This document shows, one piece after another, positions 17,595 through 27,026 of a stretch of DNA of 38,953 bases (within the stretch, counting starts at the first letter, position 1; every line of letters starts with the position of its first letter). The translations under genes were made by a program, and so were the position numbers. The notes beneath the pieces are model-generated. The model searched no databases. It was not told the origin of the DNA and saw only the letters and a list, made by a program, of their open reading frames with translations. Origin of the DNA: an uncultured Anaerolineae bacterium (GTDB taxonomy: Bacteria > Chloroflexota > Anaerolineae > Anaerolineales > Villigracilaceae); assembly GCA_903910795.1 (NCBI GenBank), contig CAIWAX010000121.1, positions 5,001 through 43,953 of the forward strand, in the 5' to 3' direction.

Positions 17595-17871
17595 ATCCGG
17601 GAGGAGTAGGCGCCTGGCACGCTGATAGAGAAGGAAGCCCTGGCTGGAAGCTTCCACAGCAGGCCAACGCCGAACGTAGCCCGGAATACTGCCGAAGAAC
17701 CCCACCTGGAAAGTAGAACGGCACGGGAGCGCCCGTTAACGCGCAGGCTGGTGCTGGCCAGCCGGAGCCTGAACTAAACGTTCAGGGCAGTCAAAGTGCG
17801 CCCCGCCGGGCGAACTGAGGTGGTACCGCGGAAGAGTTGTCTTTCGTCCTCATTGGACGGAAGGCATTTTT
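17595..17871 (+). promoter_or_regulatory. T-box leader, predicted tRNA-Val sensing
   Basis: The leader carries the T-box antiterminator word AGGTGGTACCGCGG (17818-17831); its UGGU would pair with a tRNA ACCA end, meaning an A discriminator as in tRNA-Val. Upstream is a stem I-like region (GATAGAGAAGGAAGCC and GGCTGGAAGCTTCC, 17625-17655). A candidate specifier GTA (Val) is at 17676-17678 in GAACGTAGC. A strong terminator (17839-17871) completes it. Known mechanism: uncharged tRNA stabilises the antiterminator so the genes are read. The specifier choice is inferred from position and from valS downstream. Confidence 0.9.
17839..17871 (+). terminator. T-box terminator hairpin
   Basis: GTCTTTCGTCC (17839-17849) pairs with GGACGGAAGGC (17855-17865) over 11 pairs including two G-U, five-base loop, followed by ATTTTTATTT. 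It lies just after the T-box word, as required for mutually exclusive antiterminator and terminator folds. Confidence 0.92.
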
Positions 17872-17890
17872 ATTTAACAAAAGGTGCAGA

Positions 17891-18361
17891 ATGGATATCC
17901 TCAAAGTGATTGAGTCGCAGTACCTGGCGGCGCTGGAAATGTTAAAAGAGGTCATTGTAAAATGCCCGGAGGCGCTTTGGAACGCGTCCGGGGATGTGGA
18001 GCCAACCTGGCGCAAGGCCTACCACGCGCTCTTTTACGCGCATCTGTACCTGCAGGATACCGAAAAAGATTTCAAACCGTGGCCAAAACACCACGATCCA
18101 GAGACTGGTGCGCCGTTTACACAGGTTGAAGTACTGGAATACCTGGCCTTTACCCAGAAGCAGGTTCAGGAACGCGTTCCGCACCTGGACCTGGCGGCTG
18201 CCTCCGGTTTTGAATGGCTGTCCTTCGGCAAACTAGAACTGCAGCTCTACAACATCCGGCACATTCAGCAGCACGCCGGAGAATTGTACGAACGCCTGGG
18301 CATCCGTGCCAACATCAATGATCTGGCCTGGATCGACCAAACGCCGGATTACCTGAAATAA
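17891..18361 (+). CDS. DinB-like four-helix metal-binding protein
   Basis: A 156-residue, mostly helical protein with the DinB/YfiT fold pattern: a first-helix region EPTWRKAYHALFYAHLYL carrying one histidine site and the C-terminal NIRHIQQHAGELYERLG carrying the other two histidines, the usual metal triad spacing. Functions in this superfamily range from thiol transferases to damage-induced proteins; the role here is unknown. The ATG at 17891 follows AAGGTG. It lies between the T-box leader and valS, so it should be induced by valine starvation, an unusual placement. The open frame upstream to 17837 crosses the terminator and is not used. Confidence 0.85.
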   Translation: MDILKVIESQYLAALEMLKEVIVKCPEALWNASGDVEPTWRKAYHALFYAHLYLQDTEKDFKPWPKHHDPETGAPFTQVEVLEYLAFTQKQVQERVPHLDLAAASGFEWLSFGKLELQLYNIRHIQQHAGELYERLGIRANINDLAWIDQTPDYLK

Positions 18362-18466
18362 ATTATCACGCTGAAAAAAATCGGCGCGATTTGCTTAAGC
18401 AAATCGTCTGCGGAAATCGGCGGATCATGACCGCCTCAAGCAGAAAGCAATGATCAAGGAGCAAGA

Positions 18467-21166
18467 ATGGCTGAATACACATTACCAAAAGCATACGACT
18501 TCAAAGAAACCGAGAAGCGCATTTACCAGATGTGGGAAAGCGGCGGCTACTTCCAACCGCACAACGACCCCAACAAGCCGGGCTTTGACCCGTCCATCAA
18601 GACCTTCGTGATCACCATCCCGCCGCCCAACGTGACCGGCGAACTGCACACCGGTCACGCCATGTTCGTCAGCATCGAAGACCTGATGATCCGCTACCAC
18701 CGCATGAAGGGCTATTCCACCCTGTGGGTGCCGGGCACCGACCACGCCGGCATCGCCACGCAGTTGATGGTCGAGCGCAAACTCCTCAGGGAAGGCACCA
18801 GCCGCGAAGAAGTGGGCCGCGAGGAATTCCTGCGCCAAACCTGGGATTGGAAAAACCGGTACGGCGGCATGATCACCAGCCAGATCCGACGCCTGGGCGC
18901 CTCGTGCGATTGGACGCGCGAACGCTTTACGATGGATGAGGGCCTCTCCAAAGCCGTGCGCGAAGCCTTCGTGCGGTTATACGAAGCCGGCAAGATCTAC
19001 CGCGGCCCGCGCCTGATCAACTGGTCGCCGGGGCTCAAGACGGCCGTCTCAGACCTGGAAGTGGAATACTCCGAGGAACCCGGCACGCTGTACTACTTCA
19101 AATATATGCTCAAACCACTGGATGGCGGCCCGCAGGGTGAATTCATCCCGGTGGCCACCACCCGCCCCGAGACTATCCTGGGCGATACCGCCGTGGCCGT
19201 GCACCCCGAGGATGAACGCTACCAGAAGTTCATCGGGCGCAGTGTGCTGGTGCCGATGCTCGGACGGGAAATCCCGGTCATCGCGGACGAGTACGTGACG
19301 CGCGACTTCGGCACCGGAGCGCTCAAAATCACGCCCGGCCACGACCCGAACGATTACGAGATCGGCCAGCGCCACGGGCTGCAGGTGCTCTCCATGCTCG
19401 ACCGCGCCGCCAAAGTGACCGAAGTGGGCGGCCCCTACGCCGGATTGGATCGCTTCGACTGCCGCAAAAAGCTGTGGGCCGACATGCAGGCCGCCGGGCT
19501 GGTCATTAAGGAAGAAGCCTACACCCTGAACGTGCCGCGTTCGCAGCGCGGCGGCGAGATCATCGAACCCATGATCTCGACCCAGTGGTTTGTGCGCATC
19601 CAGGAACAGGCCGATAAGGGCCTGCAGGCCGTCAAAAGCGGCGCCATCCGCATTGTGCCCGAACATTTCGAGAAGGTCTATTTCAACTGGCTGGAAAACA
19701 TCAACGATTGGTGCATCAGCCGCCAGTTGTGGTGGGGCCACCGCATCCCGGTCTGGTACTGCGCCGACTGCGGCAAGGAAACCTGCACGCGCGCCGACCC
19801 AAGCGCCTGCGCGCACTGCGGTTCCACCCACATCGAGCAGGACCCGGATGTGCTGGATACCTGGTTCTCGTCCGGGCTGTGGCCGTTCTCCACGCTGGGC
19901 TGGCCCGAGCAGACCCCCGACCTGAAGTATTTTTACCCAACCAGTTACATGGAAACCGGCTACGACATCCTGTTCTTCTGGGTGGCGCGCATGATCATGA
20001 GCGGGCTGGAATTTACAGAGGAACCGCCCTTCCACACCGTTTACCTGCACGGCCTGATCCGCGACGAACACGGCCAGAAGATGTCCAAAACCAAGGGTAA
20101 CGTCATCGACCCGCTGACCGTCATGGATGAACTCGGCACGGACGCGCTGCGCTTTACGCTGCTGGTGGGCTCGACCCCCGGCAAGGATTCCAACCTGAGC
20201 CTGAAGAAGGTTGAATCCAACCGCAACTTCGCCAATAAACTGTGGAATGCCGGGCGCTTTGTGATCAATGCCATCGCGGCCTGCGAGAACACCCCAAGCG
20301 AAAAAATCGAATGGACTCTGGCCGATTCCTGGATCTGGGCGCGCCTGCAAACCCTGACCGGCGATGTGGAGCGCCTGTTCCAGACCTTCCAATACGGCCA
20401 GGCCGGGCAGATGATCTACGACTTTGTGTGGAGCGACTTCGCCGACTGGTACCTGGAGATCGCCAAAAACCAGATGGCCGAGGGCGGCGCACGCGCGCAC
20501 CTGACCGCCGATACGCTGCTGCGCGTCTTTGATGCCTCACTGCGCCTGCTGCACCCCTTTACGCCCTTTGTGACCGAAGAGATCTGGGGCCACCTGCGCC
20601 AGGCCACGCTCGGCTCCGCGCTGGCTGAACGCGTGCAGGATTGGCCGCAAGTGCTGATGATGGCGCGCTGGCCGGAGGCCAACCCGGCCGAAGGCTGGGA
20701 AGCGGCCAAGATCGCCAGCTTTGCGCAGGTGCAGGAAGTGGTGCGCGCCATCCGCAACCTGCGCGCCGAGAAGAACGTCAAACCGGGGCTCAGGCTGGCC
20801 GCCACCCTGGTGGATGCCAGCGGGCTGGTGAAGCAGGAAGCGCGCTTTATCGCGGCCCTGGCCGGGCTGGATGAAGCCCGCCTGGATATCCGCGCCGCGC
20901 TGGATGCCAAGCCCGAAGGCCAGATCGCCCTGGTGGCTGGCTCCGTGGAAATCTACCTGCCGCTGGCCGATTTTGTTGACCCGGTCGAGGAGCAGGCGCG
21001 CCTGGCCAAGGATTTGCAGGAAGCCGAGTCACACATCGCCCGCCTGGAGAAACTGCTCTCGAGCGACTTCGCCAACAAGGCCCCCGCGCCCGTGGTTCAA
21101 AAGGAGCGCGATAAGCTGGCCGGTTACAAGGAAACCGCCGAGAAGATCAAGGCGCAGTTGGGATAA
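18467..21166 (+). CDS. valS: Valine--tRNA ligase
   Basis: The 899-residue class I synthetase has the HIGH-type motif HTGH in PPNVTGELHTGHAMF (about 61-64), the ValRS editing domain (VATTRPETILGDTAVAVHP), a four-cysteine CADCGKETC...CAHCG zinc-like insertion, the WFSSGLWPFSTLGWP segment, KMSKT (about 538-542), an anticodon-binding domain, and a C-terminal coiled coil (from about 840, ending KIKAQLG) specific to ValRS. It charges tRNA-Val. GGAGCAAG lies before the ATG at 18467. The T-box leader 600 bases upstream is expected to control it. The 105-base gap to the DinB gene contains the palindrome GATTTGCTTAAGCAAATC (about 18389-18406). Confidence 0.98.
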   Translation: MAEYTLPKAYDFKETEKRIYQMWESGGYFQPHNDPNKPGFDPSIKTFVITIPPPNVTGELHTGHAMFVSIEDLMIRYHRMKGYSTLWVPGTDHAGIATQLMVERKLLREGTSREEVGREEFLRQTWDWKNRYGGMITSQIRRLGASCDWTRERFTMDEGLSKAVREAFVRLYEAGKIYRGPRLINWSPGLKTAVSDLEVEYSEEPGTLYYFKYMLKPLDGGPQGEFIPVATTRPETILGDTAVAVHPEDERYQKFIGRSVLVPMLGREIPVIADEYVTRDFGTGALKITPGHDPNDYEIGQRHGLQVLSMLDRAAKVTEVGGPYAGLDRFDCRKKLWADMQAAGLVIKEEAYTLNVPRSQRGGEIIEPMISTQWFVRIQEQADKGLQAVKSGAIRIVPEHFEKVYFNWLENINDWCISRQLWWGHRIPVWYCADCGKETCTRADPSACAHCGSTHIEQDPDVLDTWFSSGLWPFSTLGWPEQTPDLKYFYPTSYMETGYDILFFWVARMIMSGLEFTEEPPFHTVYLHGLIRDEHGQKMSKTKGNVIDPLTVMDELGTDALRFTLLVGSTPGKDSNLSLKKVESNRNFANKLWNAGRFVINAIAACENTPSEKIEWTLADSWIWARLQTLTGDVERLFQTFQYGQAGQMIYDFVWSDFADWYLEIAKNQMAEGGARAHLTADTLLRVFDASLRLLHPFTPFVTEEIWGHLRQATLGSALAERVQDWPQVLMMARWPEANPAEGWEAAKIASFAQVQEVVRAIRNLRAEKNVKPGLRLAATLVDASGLVKQEARFIAALAGLDEARLDIRAALDAKPEGQIALVAGSVEIYLPLADFVDPVEEQARLAKDLQEAESHIARLEKLLSSDFANKAPAPVVQKERDKLAGYKETAEKIKAQLG

Positions 21167-21171
21167 TAACA

Positions 21172-21219
21172 AGACCTCCGAAGCGCCGGAAATCGACGAA
21201 ACTTCGGAGGTCTGTTTTT
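21172..21219 (+). terminator. Terminator of the valS operon
   Basis: AGACCTCCGAAG (21172-21183) pairs with CTTCGGAGGTCT (21202-21213), 12 perfect pairs, followed by GTTTTTA. It begins a few bases after the valS stop codon. Confidence 0.92.
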
Positions 21220-21283
21220 ATGCGCACGTTCCGAAGCACCCACATGGGTGATAAGGATGCTACCGCGTTTGGGAATTATTTTT

Positions 21284-21326
21284 GTAACTGCTCACGGGGT
21301 GGGTGCTTTTTGGCAGAAACCCATCC
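21284..21326 (+). repeat. Dispersed 43-bp repeat, copy 2
   Basis: Nearly identical to 13884-13926 (one difference). Here it is followed by a G/C-rich hairpin (CCCCTTCCC...GGGAAGGGG, about 21334-21358) and, 166 bases on, by GTGAGCAGTTAC (21492-21503), the exact inverse of its first 12 bases. The interval 21284-21503 therefore looks like a small element with inverted ends. No gene lies between. Confidence 0.85.
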
Positions 21327-21503
21327 CCCCGGCCCCCTTCCCAAAATCGGGAAGGGGGAGACGGTACTTTTCGTGGTATTTTCGCGCCAAATTCAGGCCG
21401 CTGCGCGAAAACACCACTTGCTGGGAAAACCAGTGATTATCGTTTCACTTGGGCATTAAAACTTGATGATTATGCCTAAACCAAGACATGGGTGAGCAGT
21501 TAC

Positions 21504-21877
21504 TTATTTTTTTACAAAAGTGATTTCCTGATTGGCCAGATCAATTTGCGCTCCAGCAGCCAACAAAAAATCCATGCCTAAAATCCCACCAATTTCAAAA
21601 CCGTAATCCATCCCGCCAACTTCAATCTACAATACCCACCCACCAAAATCTGGTCAATGCGCCGCATAAATACCACTTCACTGCCACCCACACCATAAAC
21701 ATGGTGGATGACATCATTTTCCCTCGGAGTGATGCCAATATTTTGGACAGAATCTGCGCTAAAAATAGTCCCCCCAGACCCCGTATCAACGAGTACATTA
21801 AGAATATCCACTTGCTGTCCCGCTTGCATCACTGTCACATTGATAAACGGGAGATTATCCCGAAGTGATAGGCGCAT
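21504..21877 (-). pseudogene. Retropepsin-like (clan AA) aspartic protease, frameshifted
   Basis: The first frame, from ATG 21877, reads MRLSLRDNLPFINVTV, then the catalytic signature LVDTGSGGTIFS (about residue 32) and DQILVGG, typical of bacterial single-domain retropepsins. Near 21620-21635 this frame loses similarity, while a different frame continues IEVGGMDYGFEIGGILGMDF and on to LANQEITFVKK, the expected C-terminal half with the GILGMDFL flap-side motif, ending at TAA 21504-21506. The gene is thus broken by one frameshift, or the assembly has an indel. It overlaps the upstream partner gene by about 20 bases. The inverted repeat end GTGAGCAGTTAC abuts its stop. Confidence 0.8.
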
Positions 21878-22133
21878 GTCCGCCCCGAACACCTAACCAT
21901 AGACGTTCCCGAATGTCCAATTCAGCCCGGCTGGTATGCACATAATAATATTCACGTTCAGGCATGGCGTGATGCAGGGAACGGTAGCTATTCAATGCAC
22001 TGCTGCCATCCGGGCAGACTTCGACCACCGCGATTGAATCAAGCACACGTTGATCAGCCTCACGATGTGCCTGCAAGGCTTCAATAACAAGCCATTGATG
22101 GGGATATGCCAAACGGACTTCCTGCCAACGCAT
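21855..22133 (-). CDS. Small conserved-looking protein partner of the retropepsin gene
   Basis: A 92-residue soluble protein (MRWQEVRLAYPHQWLVIEAL...) with no recognised enzymatic motif. GAGGA lies eight bases before the ATG. The content (VVEVCPDGSSALNSYRSLH, then YVHTSRAELDIRERLWLG) matches the type of short protein usually encoded just before clan AA aspartic protease genes in Cyanobacteria and Chloroflexota; I recall this pairing but could not verify it. The tail overlaps the protease start, suggesting coupled translation. Function unknown. Confidence 0.7.
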   Translation of the reverse strand: MRWQEVRLAYPHQWLVIEALQAHREADQRVLDSIAVVEVCPDGSSALNSYRSLHHAMPEREYYYVHTSRAELDIRERLWLGVRGGHAPITSG

Positions 22134-22191
22134 AAGAAATTCCTCTTACTCATTATACTATCCACTGTTTTTCCACTCGAATCAGTGCTCA

Positions 22192-22503
22192 TCACAGGCG
22201 GGATTTCATGATTCTCCGGTAGATGCCGTCTTCCAGCCACCAGGTGCTAAGACCGGTGACCAGCCCGCCGAACAGGCAAACGGCGGCATCTACCGCTACT
22301 TGAAGCAACAGACTTTCCGAGCTGGTTGGCGTCCGCAGCCAGTTGATGAGTGTGATCGCGCCGGTGATGATGAACAGGATTGAGGCAAAACCGGTCAACC
22401 CGTACCACGCCACAAAATGCCACAGGCCCGGCTGGCGGATTTTTTCCCAGGCCGCGATATCGCTGGGCGTCCAATCAAACAGCTTTCTAATCGCTTTTAT
22501 CAT
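22192..22503 (-). CDS. Small membrane protein, function unknown
   Basis: A 103-residue protein with a short cytoplasmic N-terminus (MIKAIRKLFDWTPSDIAAWEKIRQ, residues 1-24) and two or three hydrophobic helices (about 30-55 and 68-90), ending in basic residues. AGGAGG nine bases upstream of the ATG supports it as a real gene. It stands alone between the retropepsin pair and the divergent carboxypeptidase gene. No family recognised. Confidence 0.75.
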   Translation of the reverse strand: MIKAIRKLFDWTPSDIAAWEKIRQPGLWHFVAWYGLTGFASILFIITGAITLINWLRTPTSSESLLLQVAVDAAVCLFGGLVTGLSTWWLEDGIYRRIMKSRL

Positions 22504-22652
22504 CTGGCAAGCCTCCTGTGTGGTGGAATATTTCTATTTGTAACACAGGCCGGGCCGCACAGGTTTCCCCTGCCATTAATTTCCCCAATTCAGGTCTTAC
22601 TTTCGGGGGTAAAATCACATAAATTATAGGTTGTACGACAAGGAGAGCTTGA

Positions 22653-24167
<1,515 letters not shown>

Positions 24168-24347
24168 GCAGCCAGCAAAATGTCCCGGCGGCGTGGCATC
24201 ACCGTACCCGCTTTTGGGTATCTCTGCATCAAGAGGGCGATTGCCACGCTCACTGGAGATCGCTCGCGATGACAGCCAGAAGTTGTTCAGCCGGTAAGCG
24301 GCTGATAAAAACGTGACAAAATACCTCGAATTAGAGATTTTTGTCAT
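24168..24347. other. Intergenic tract with degenerate dispersed repeat
   Basis: No gene. At about 24237-24278 the words GCGATTGCCACGCTC and TCGCTCGCGATGACA resemble the inverted halves of the common environmental-bacterial repeat type containing ATTGCTTCGC...GCAATGACA. Identification is by eye and weak. Confidence 0.35.
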
Positions 24348-24377
24348 TTGACACGCAGCCCCTGAAACAGGTATAAG
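24348..24377 (+). promoter_or_regulatory. Promoter of the ferredoxin gene
   Basis: TTGACA (24348-24353) and TATAAG (24372-24377) with an 18-base spacer, 35 bases ahead of the ferredoxin ATG. Confidence 0.7.
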
Positions 24378-24412
24378 CAAGGTATCAAAATTTCTTATAG
24401 GAGCGTGTTACC

Positions 24413-24598
24413 ATGGCTATGAAAATTCAAGATGATTGCATTTCCTGTGGCGCCTGCCTGCCCGAGTGCCCGACCGAATCGATTACCGAAGACACCATTT
24501 ATGTCATCAATCCCGACACCTGTGTGGAATGCGTTGGACACTACGATGCCCCACGCTGCAAGGATGTCTGCCCGGTCGATTGCATCGTCAAGGCCTAA
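24413..24598 (+). CDS. 2[4Fe-4S] ferredoxin
   Basis: A 61-residue bacterial-type ferredoxin with two clusters: CISCGACLPECP (first CxxCxxCxxxCP) and CVECVGHYDAPRCKDVCP, where an eight-residue loop between the second and third cysteines replaces the standard two, as in the Chromatium/Azotobacter-like Alvin-type ferredoxins. It carries low-potential electrons. AGGAG lies eight bases before the ATG at 24413; a promoter is just upstream, and a terminator just after, so it is monocistronic. Redox partner is not apparent from the neighbours. Confidence 0.96.
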   Translation: MAMKIQDDCISCGACLPECPTESITEDTIYVINPDTCVECVGHYDAPRCKDVCPVDCIVKA

Positions 24599-24612
24599 TT
24601 TCTACAAGTAAA

Positions 24613-24642
24613 AACAGGCTGCCTTGTGAAAGGCAGCCTGTT
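24613..24642. terminator. Terminator between convergent ferredoxin and lipid-kinase genes
   Basis: AACAGGCTGCCTT (24613-24625) pairs perfectly with AAGGCAGCCTGTT (24630-24642). On the minus strand it is followed by TTTTTAC, a good factor-independent terminator for the lipid-kinase gene; on the plus strand the tail is weaker (TTCATTC), yet it is the only candidate for the ferredoxin gene. Confidence 0.85.
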
Positions 24643-24700
24643 CATTCAACATCACAACCGGATTGGCTGACCAATGGCTGATCTGGGTTATTTGTTTTTC

Positions 24701-25648
24701 TTACACTACCATCCTCAGTCTCTTCGGCAGCACTTCGATGGTGAGCTGGTGTGTCTGCATATAAGGCAGCTCGCCATCGGCTTCCACGATCAACGGCTGC
24801 TTTGAACTCAACACCACCTTGCGGGCGCGCGCCATACGCACCCCCGGATCACCCAGGTGTGTGCCGCTGGTGATCTTGGGGATCAGATTCAGAATCTGCA
24901 GGCGGTTCAACCCGCTGGCGATCATCAGATCAAAAATGCCGTCATCCGGCTGGGCCTGCGGGCAGACCCAGAAGCCATTGGCAAAACAGCGCCCGTTGGT
25001 GATGGCCGTCATGGTGGTATCCTGATCAAAGGGCGGCTCGTCATCCAACTGGATGGTGATGTGCAGCAGCGGGTACTTGATCATGGTCTTCAGAATGGTC
25101 AGCATGTAGGCGGTGAAGCCCTTGAAAATACGCGGGGTGGAAAGGAAATTCACGGTGGCATGCGCCCCGAAGCCGACATCGATGCCGTTCATAAAATAGT
25201 GCGGCCCCTGGGGCAGGTCGGAACGCAGATGGTCGCCCGTCAGGCGGCCCACGTCAAACAGGCGGGTTTGACCGCGCGCGATTTTTTCGACCGCCACCGG
25301 CCACTCAAAGGGATGCTGGCCAACAGCCGTTTCGGGTGGGATGACCTTGGCAAAGTCATCGCCGCTGCCCAGCGGGATGACCGCGAATGGCATGGTTTCG
25401 GCCTCACCGGAAGCCCTCAGCAGCCCGTTGACCACTTCATGCGCGGTGCCATCTCCGCCCACACTGACCACCATGTCATACCTCCCCGGCGCCTCATAGG
25501 CCAGCCGCGAGGCATGCAGCGGCCCCTGGGTGGGCGCTTCTACAAAATTGACGCCAGCCTGGCGCAGGGCCACCTCAATATGCGGCCATTGAGCTTTGGC
25601 GCGCCCGCGCCCGGCGATCGGGTTGTAAATGACAAGCACTGGTTTCAT
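24701..25648 (-). CDS. Diacylglycerol/sphingosine kinase-family protein (YegS/DgkB-like)
   Basis: The 315-residue protein has the DAGK catalytic fold: VLVIYNPIAGRGRAK (nucleotide-binding start), MVVSVGGDGTAHEVVNGLL (signature GGDGT), FAVIPLGSGDDFAK (usual GTGNDFA, here GSGDD), and the C-terminal beta domain with NGIDVGFGAHATVNF and the acidic VEADGELPY. It likely phosphorylates a lipid hydroxyl at the membrane using ATP. GGAGAG lies five bases before the ATG at 25648; an in-frame GTG at 25654 is too close to it. Exact lipid substrate unknown. Confidence 0.92.
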   Translation of the reverse strand: MKPVLVIYNPIAGRGRAKAQWPHIEVALRQAGVNFVEAPTQGPLHASRLAYEAPGRYDMVVSVGGDGTAHEVVNGLLRASGEAETMPFAVIPLGSGDDFAKVIPPETAVGQHPFEWPVAVEKIARGQTRLFDVGRLTGDHLRSDLPQGPHYFMNGIDVGFGAHATVNFLSTPRIFKGFTAYMLTILKTMIKYPLLHITIQLDDEPPFDQDTTMTAITNGRCFANGFWVCPQAQPDDGIFDLMIASGLNRLQILNLIPKITSGTHLGDPGVRMARARKVVLSSKQPLIVEADGELPYMQTHQLTIEVLPKRLRMVV

Positions 25649-25892
25649 TGACACTCTCCCACACGCATACTATTTGAAATAGAAACACCATTTTTGAAGG
25701 AAAGATTTAGGGAAATGACAATTTAGCGCCAGGGCTCACAGAACGCGAGGAAAATCATTCTTTTTTCTAAAGCCATTTCGCGCAGCGGCAAAATGCAATC
25801 GGGATCAATTCACGGGATGAATTGATGATGTTGTTATCCCTGTCGCAGCATGGCTCAACCGGTAGTCTGTGCAATTGTTAATACAATTCGAA
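25649..25892. other. Divergent intergenic region, no gene
   Basis: No coding potential seen. It contains one palindrome, ATCAATTCA (25804-25812) and TGAATTGAT (25818-25826), without a T-run, so an operator-like or structural role is possible but unproven. Confidence 0.5.
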
Positions 25893-25921
25893 TTGACACA
25901 CCCGGCCGGCGGGCATATAAT
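25893..25921 (+). promoter_or_regulatory. Consensus promoter of the FMN-riboswitch transport operon
   Basis: TTGACA (25893-25898), 17 bases, TATAAT (25916-25921): both boxes are perfect sigma70 consensus. Start of transcription is expected near 25928, just ahead of the riboswitch. Confidence 0.93.
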
Positions 25922-25935
25922 CATTTCTAATACAG

Positions 25936-26056
25936 TAAGGCCTTCGGGGCAGGGTGTAATTCCCGATCGGTGGTAGAGCCCACGAGCGCGACAAAAAGCG
26001 CAGGATGCGGTGTAATTCCGCGGCCGACGGTTAAAGTCCGGATAAAAGAAGGTGAC
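25936..26056 (+). promoter_or_regulatory. FMN riboswitch (RFN element)
   Basis: The conserved RFN words appear in order: CTTCGGGGCAGGGTG (25942-25956), ATTCCCGATCGGTGGT (25959-25974), AGCCCACGAGCG (25977-25988), GATGCGGTGTAATTCCG (26004-26020), GGCCGACGGTTAAAGTCCGG (about 26022-26041) and AGAAGG (26047-26052), which closes P1 with CCTTC. Binding of FMN is expected to shut off the genes downstream through the terminator at 26089-26118. The three genes that follow form an importer, matching regulation of riboflavin uptake. Confidence 0.97.
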
Positions 26057-26088
26057 GGCCCATTTTGGGTTTGTCTTGGTGTCTGCGC

Positions 26089-26118
26089 CCCGAAAACGTT
26101 CCTCGTTTTCGGGTTTTT
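26089..26118 (+). terminator. Riboswitch expression-platform terminator
   Basis: CCCGAAAACG (26089-26098) pairs with CGTTTTCGGG (26104-26113), loop TTCCT, then TTTTTGTT. It stands 32 bases after the riboswitch P1 and is a full factor-independent terminator, so control is probably transcriptional. Confidence 0.93.
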
Positions 26119-26137
26119 GTTAGACCGCCAGTATTTT

Positions 26138-26168
26138 AACGCCCCGCAGGTTCCCGCCGGGGCGTTTT
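26138..26168 (+). terminator. Second hairpin with short T-run
   Basis: AACGCCCC (26138-26145) pairs with GGGGCGTT (26159-26166), followed by TTG. It lies between the riboswitch terminator and the permease start and could act as a back-up terminator or hide the ribosome-binding region. Its role is inferred. Confidence 0.55.
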
Positions 26169-26201
26169 GCGTTCTCCGGCCCAATTTGGAAAGCCGTAAG
26201 A

Positions 26202-27005
26202 ATGGATTTGAACCTGACCCGTAAATTGGAAGGATTTTCCGACCGCACTCAGTGGAAGCACACGCACTGGATCCCGGTGGTGGTTGTGCTGGCGGCAGTG
26301 GCTGGCTGGCAGGCGCTGACGACCTTCGCCGGTCTGCCAGCCTTCATCCTGCCCTCGCCCGCACAGGTGGCGGTTCGCTTTGTGACTGCCATCCGGGATA
26401 GCAGCCTGTTATGGCATGCCGCGGTAACCCTCTCTGAAGTGCTGCTGGGGCTGCTGGCGGGCACCTGCAGCGCCACGCTGCTGGGCTACGCTGTGGCAAA
26501 ATCACGCGCTTTTGAACGGTTGGCATCGCCCTTCCTGGTGGCCAGCCAGGCCATCCCGATCGTGGCGATTGCGCCCCTGCTGGTGATCTGGTTCGGTCAG
26601 GGCATGTTCTCAAAAATCCTGATCTGCGGGCTGATCGTCTTTTTCCCGGTGCTGGTCAATACAGTGGTTGGACTGCGAGCCGTTCCACGCTCTTTGAATG
26701 AGTTGATGCGCTCGCTGCACGCCTCACCCTGGCAGACGCTGCGTTTGCTGGAAATCCCGGCGGCCCTGCCCATTTTTCTGGGCGGATTGCAGATTGGAGC
26801 CACGCTCTCGGTGATTGGCGCGGTGGTCGGTGAGTTTGTAGGCGCGGATCGCGGCCTGGGCTTCCTGATCAACGTCGGGCGCGGGCAGTACGATACCGCC
26901 CTGGTGTTTGTGGCCGTCTTTACGCTGATCGGTATGGCCCTCAGCCTGTACGGCATGGTCATCTATCTCGAACACCGCCTGCTGGCCTGGCAGGATAGAA
27001 ATTAA
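26202..27005 (+). CDS. ribX: ABC transporter permease, predicted riboflavin importer RibX
   Basis: The 267-residue inner-membrane protein has about six helices and the BPD_transp_1 coupling (EAA) loop SLNELMRSLHASPWQTLRLLEIPAALP (about 162-188). It resembles SsuC/TauC/ThiX-type permeases. Alone it could be any NMT1-family permease; the FMN riboswitch directly ahead and the THI5-like partner make it a RibX-type riboflavin permease, a system described for Chloroflexota. The ATG at 26202 has only a weak GGAAAG site ten bases upstream. It is the first of three genes: 21 bases to ribY, and ATGA overlap of ribY with the ATPase gene. Confidence 0.88.
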   Translation: MDLNLTRKLEGFSDRTQWKHTHWIPVVVVLAAVAGWQALTTFAGLPAFILPSPAQVAVRFVTAIRDSSLLWHAAVTLSEVLLGLLAGTCSATLLGYAVAKSRAFERLASPFLVASQAIPIVAIAPLLVIWFGQGMFSKILICGLIVFFPVLVNTVVGLRAVPRSLNELMRSLHASPWQTLRLLEIPAALPIFLGGLQIGATLSVIGAVVGEFVGADRGLGFLINVGRGQYDTALVFVAVFTLIGMALSLYGMVIYLEHRLLAWQDRN

Positions 27006-27026
27006 ATAATGTTTTTGGAGAAACGC

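Noticed and set aside
19049-20500. Long 483-codon open frame antisense to valS
   Set aside because: valS is unambiguous on the other strand; this frame is a by-product of high GC codon usage.
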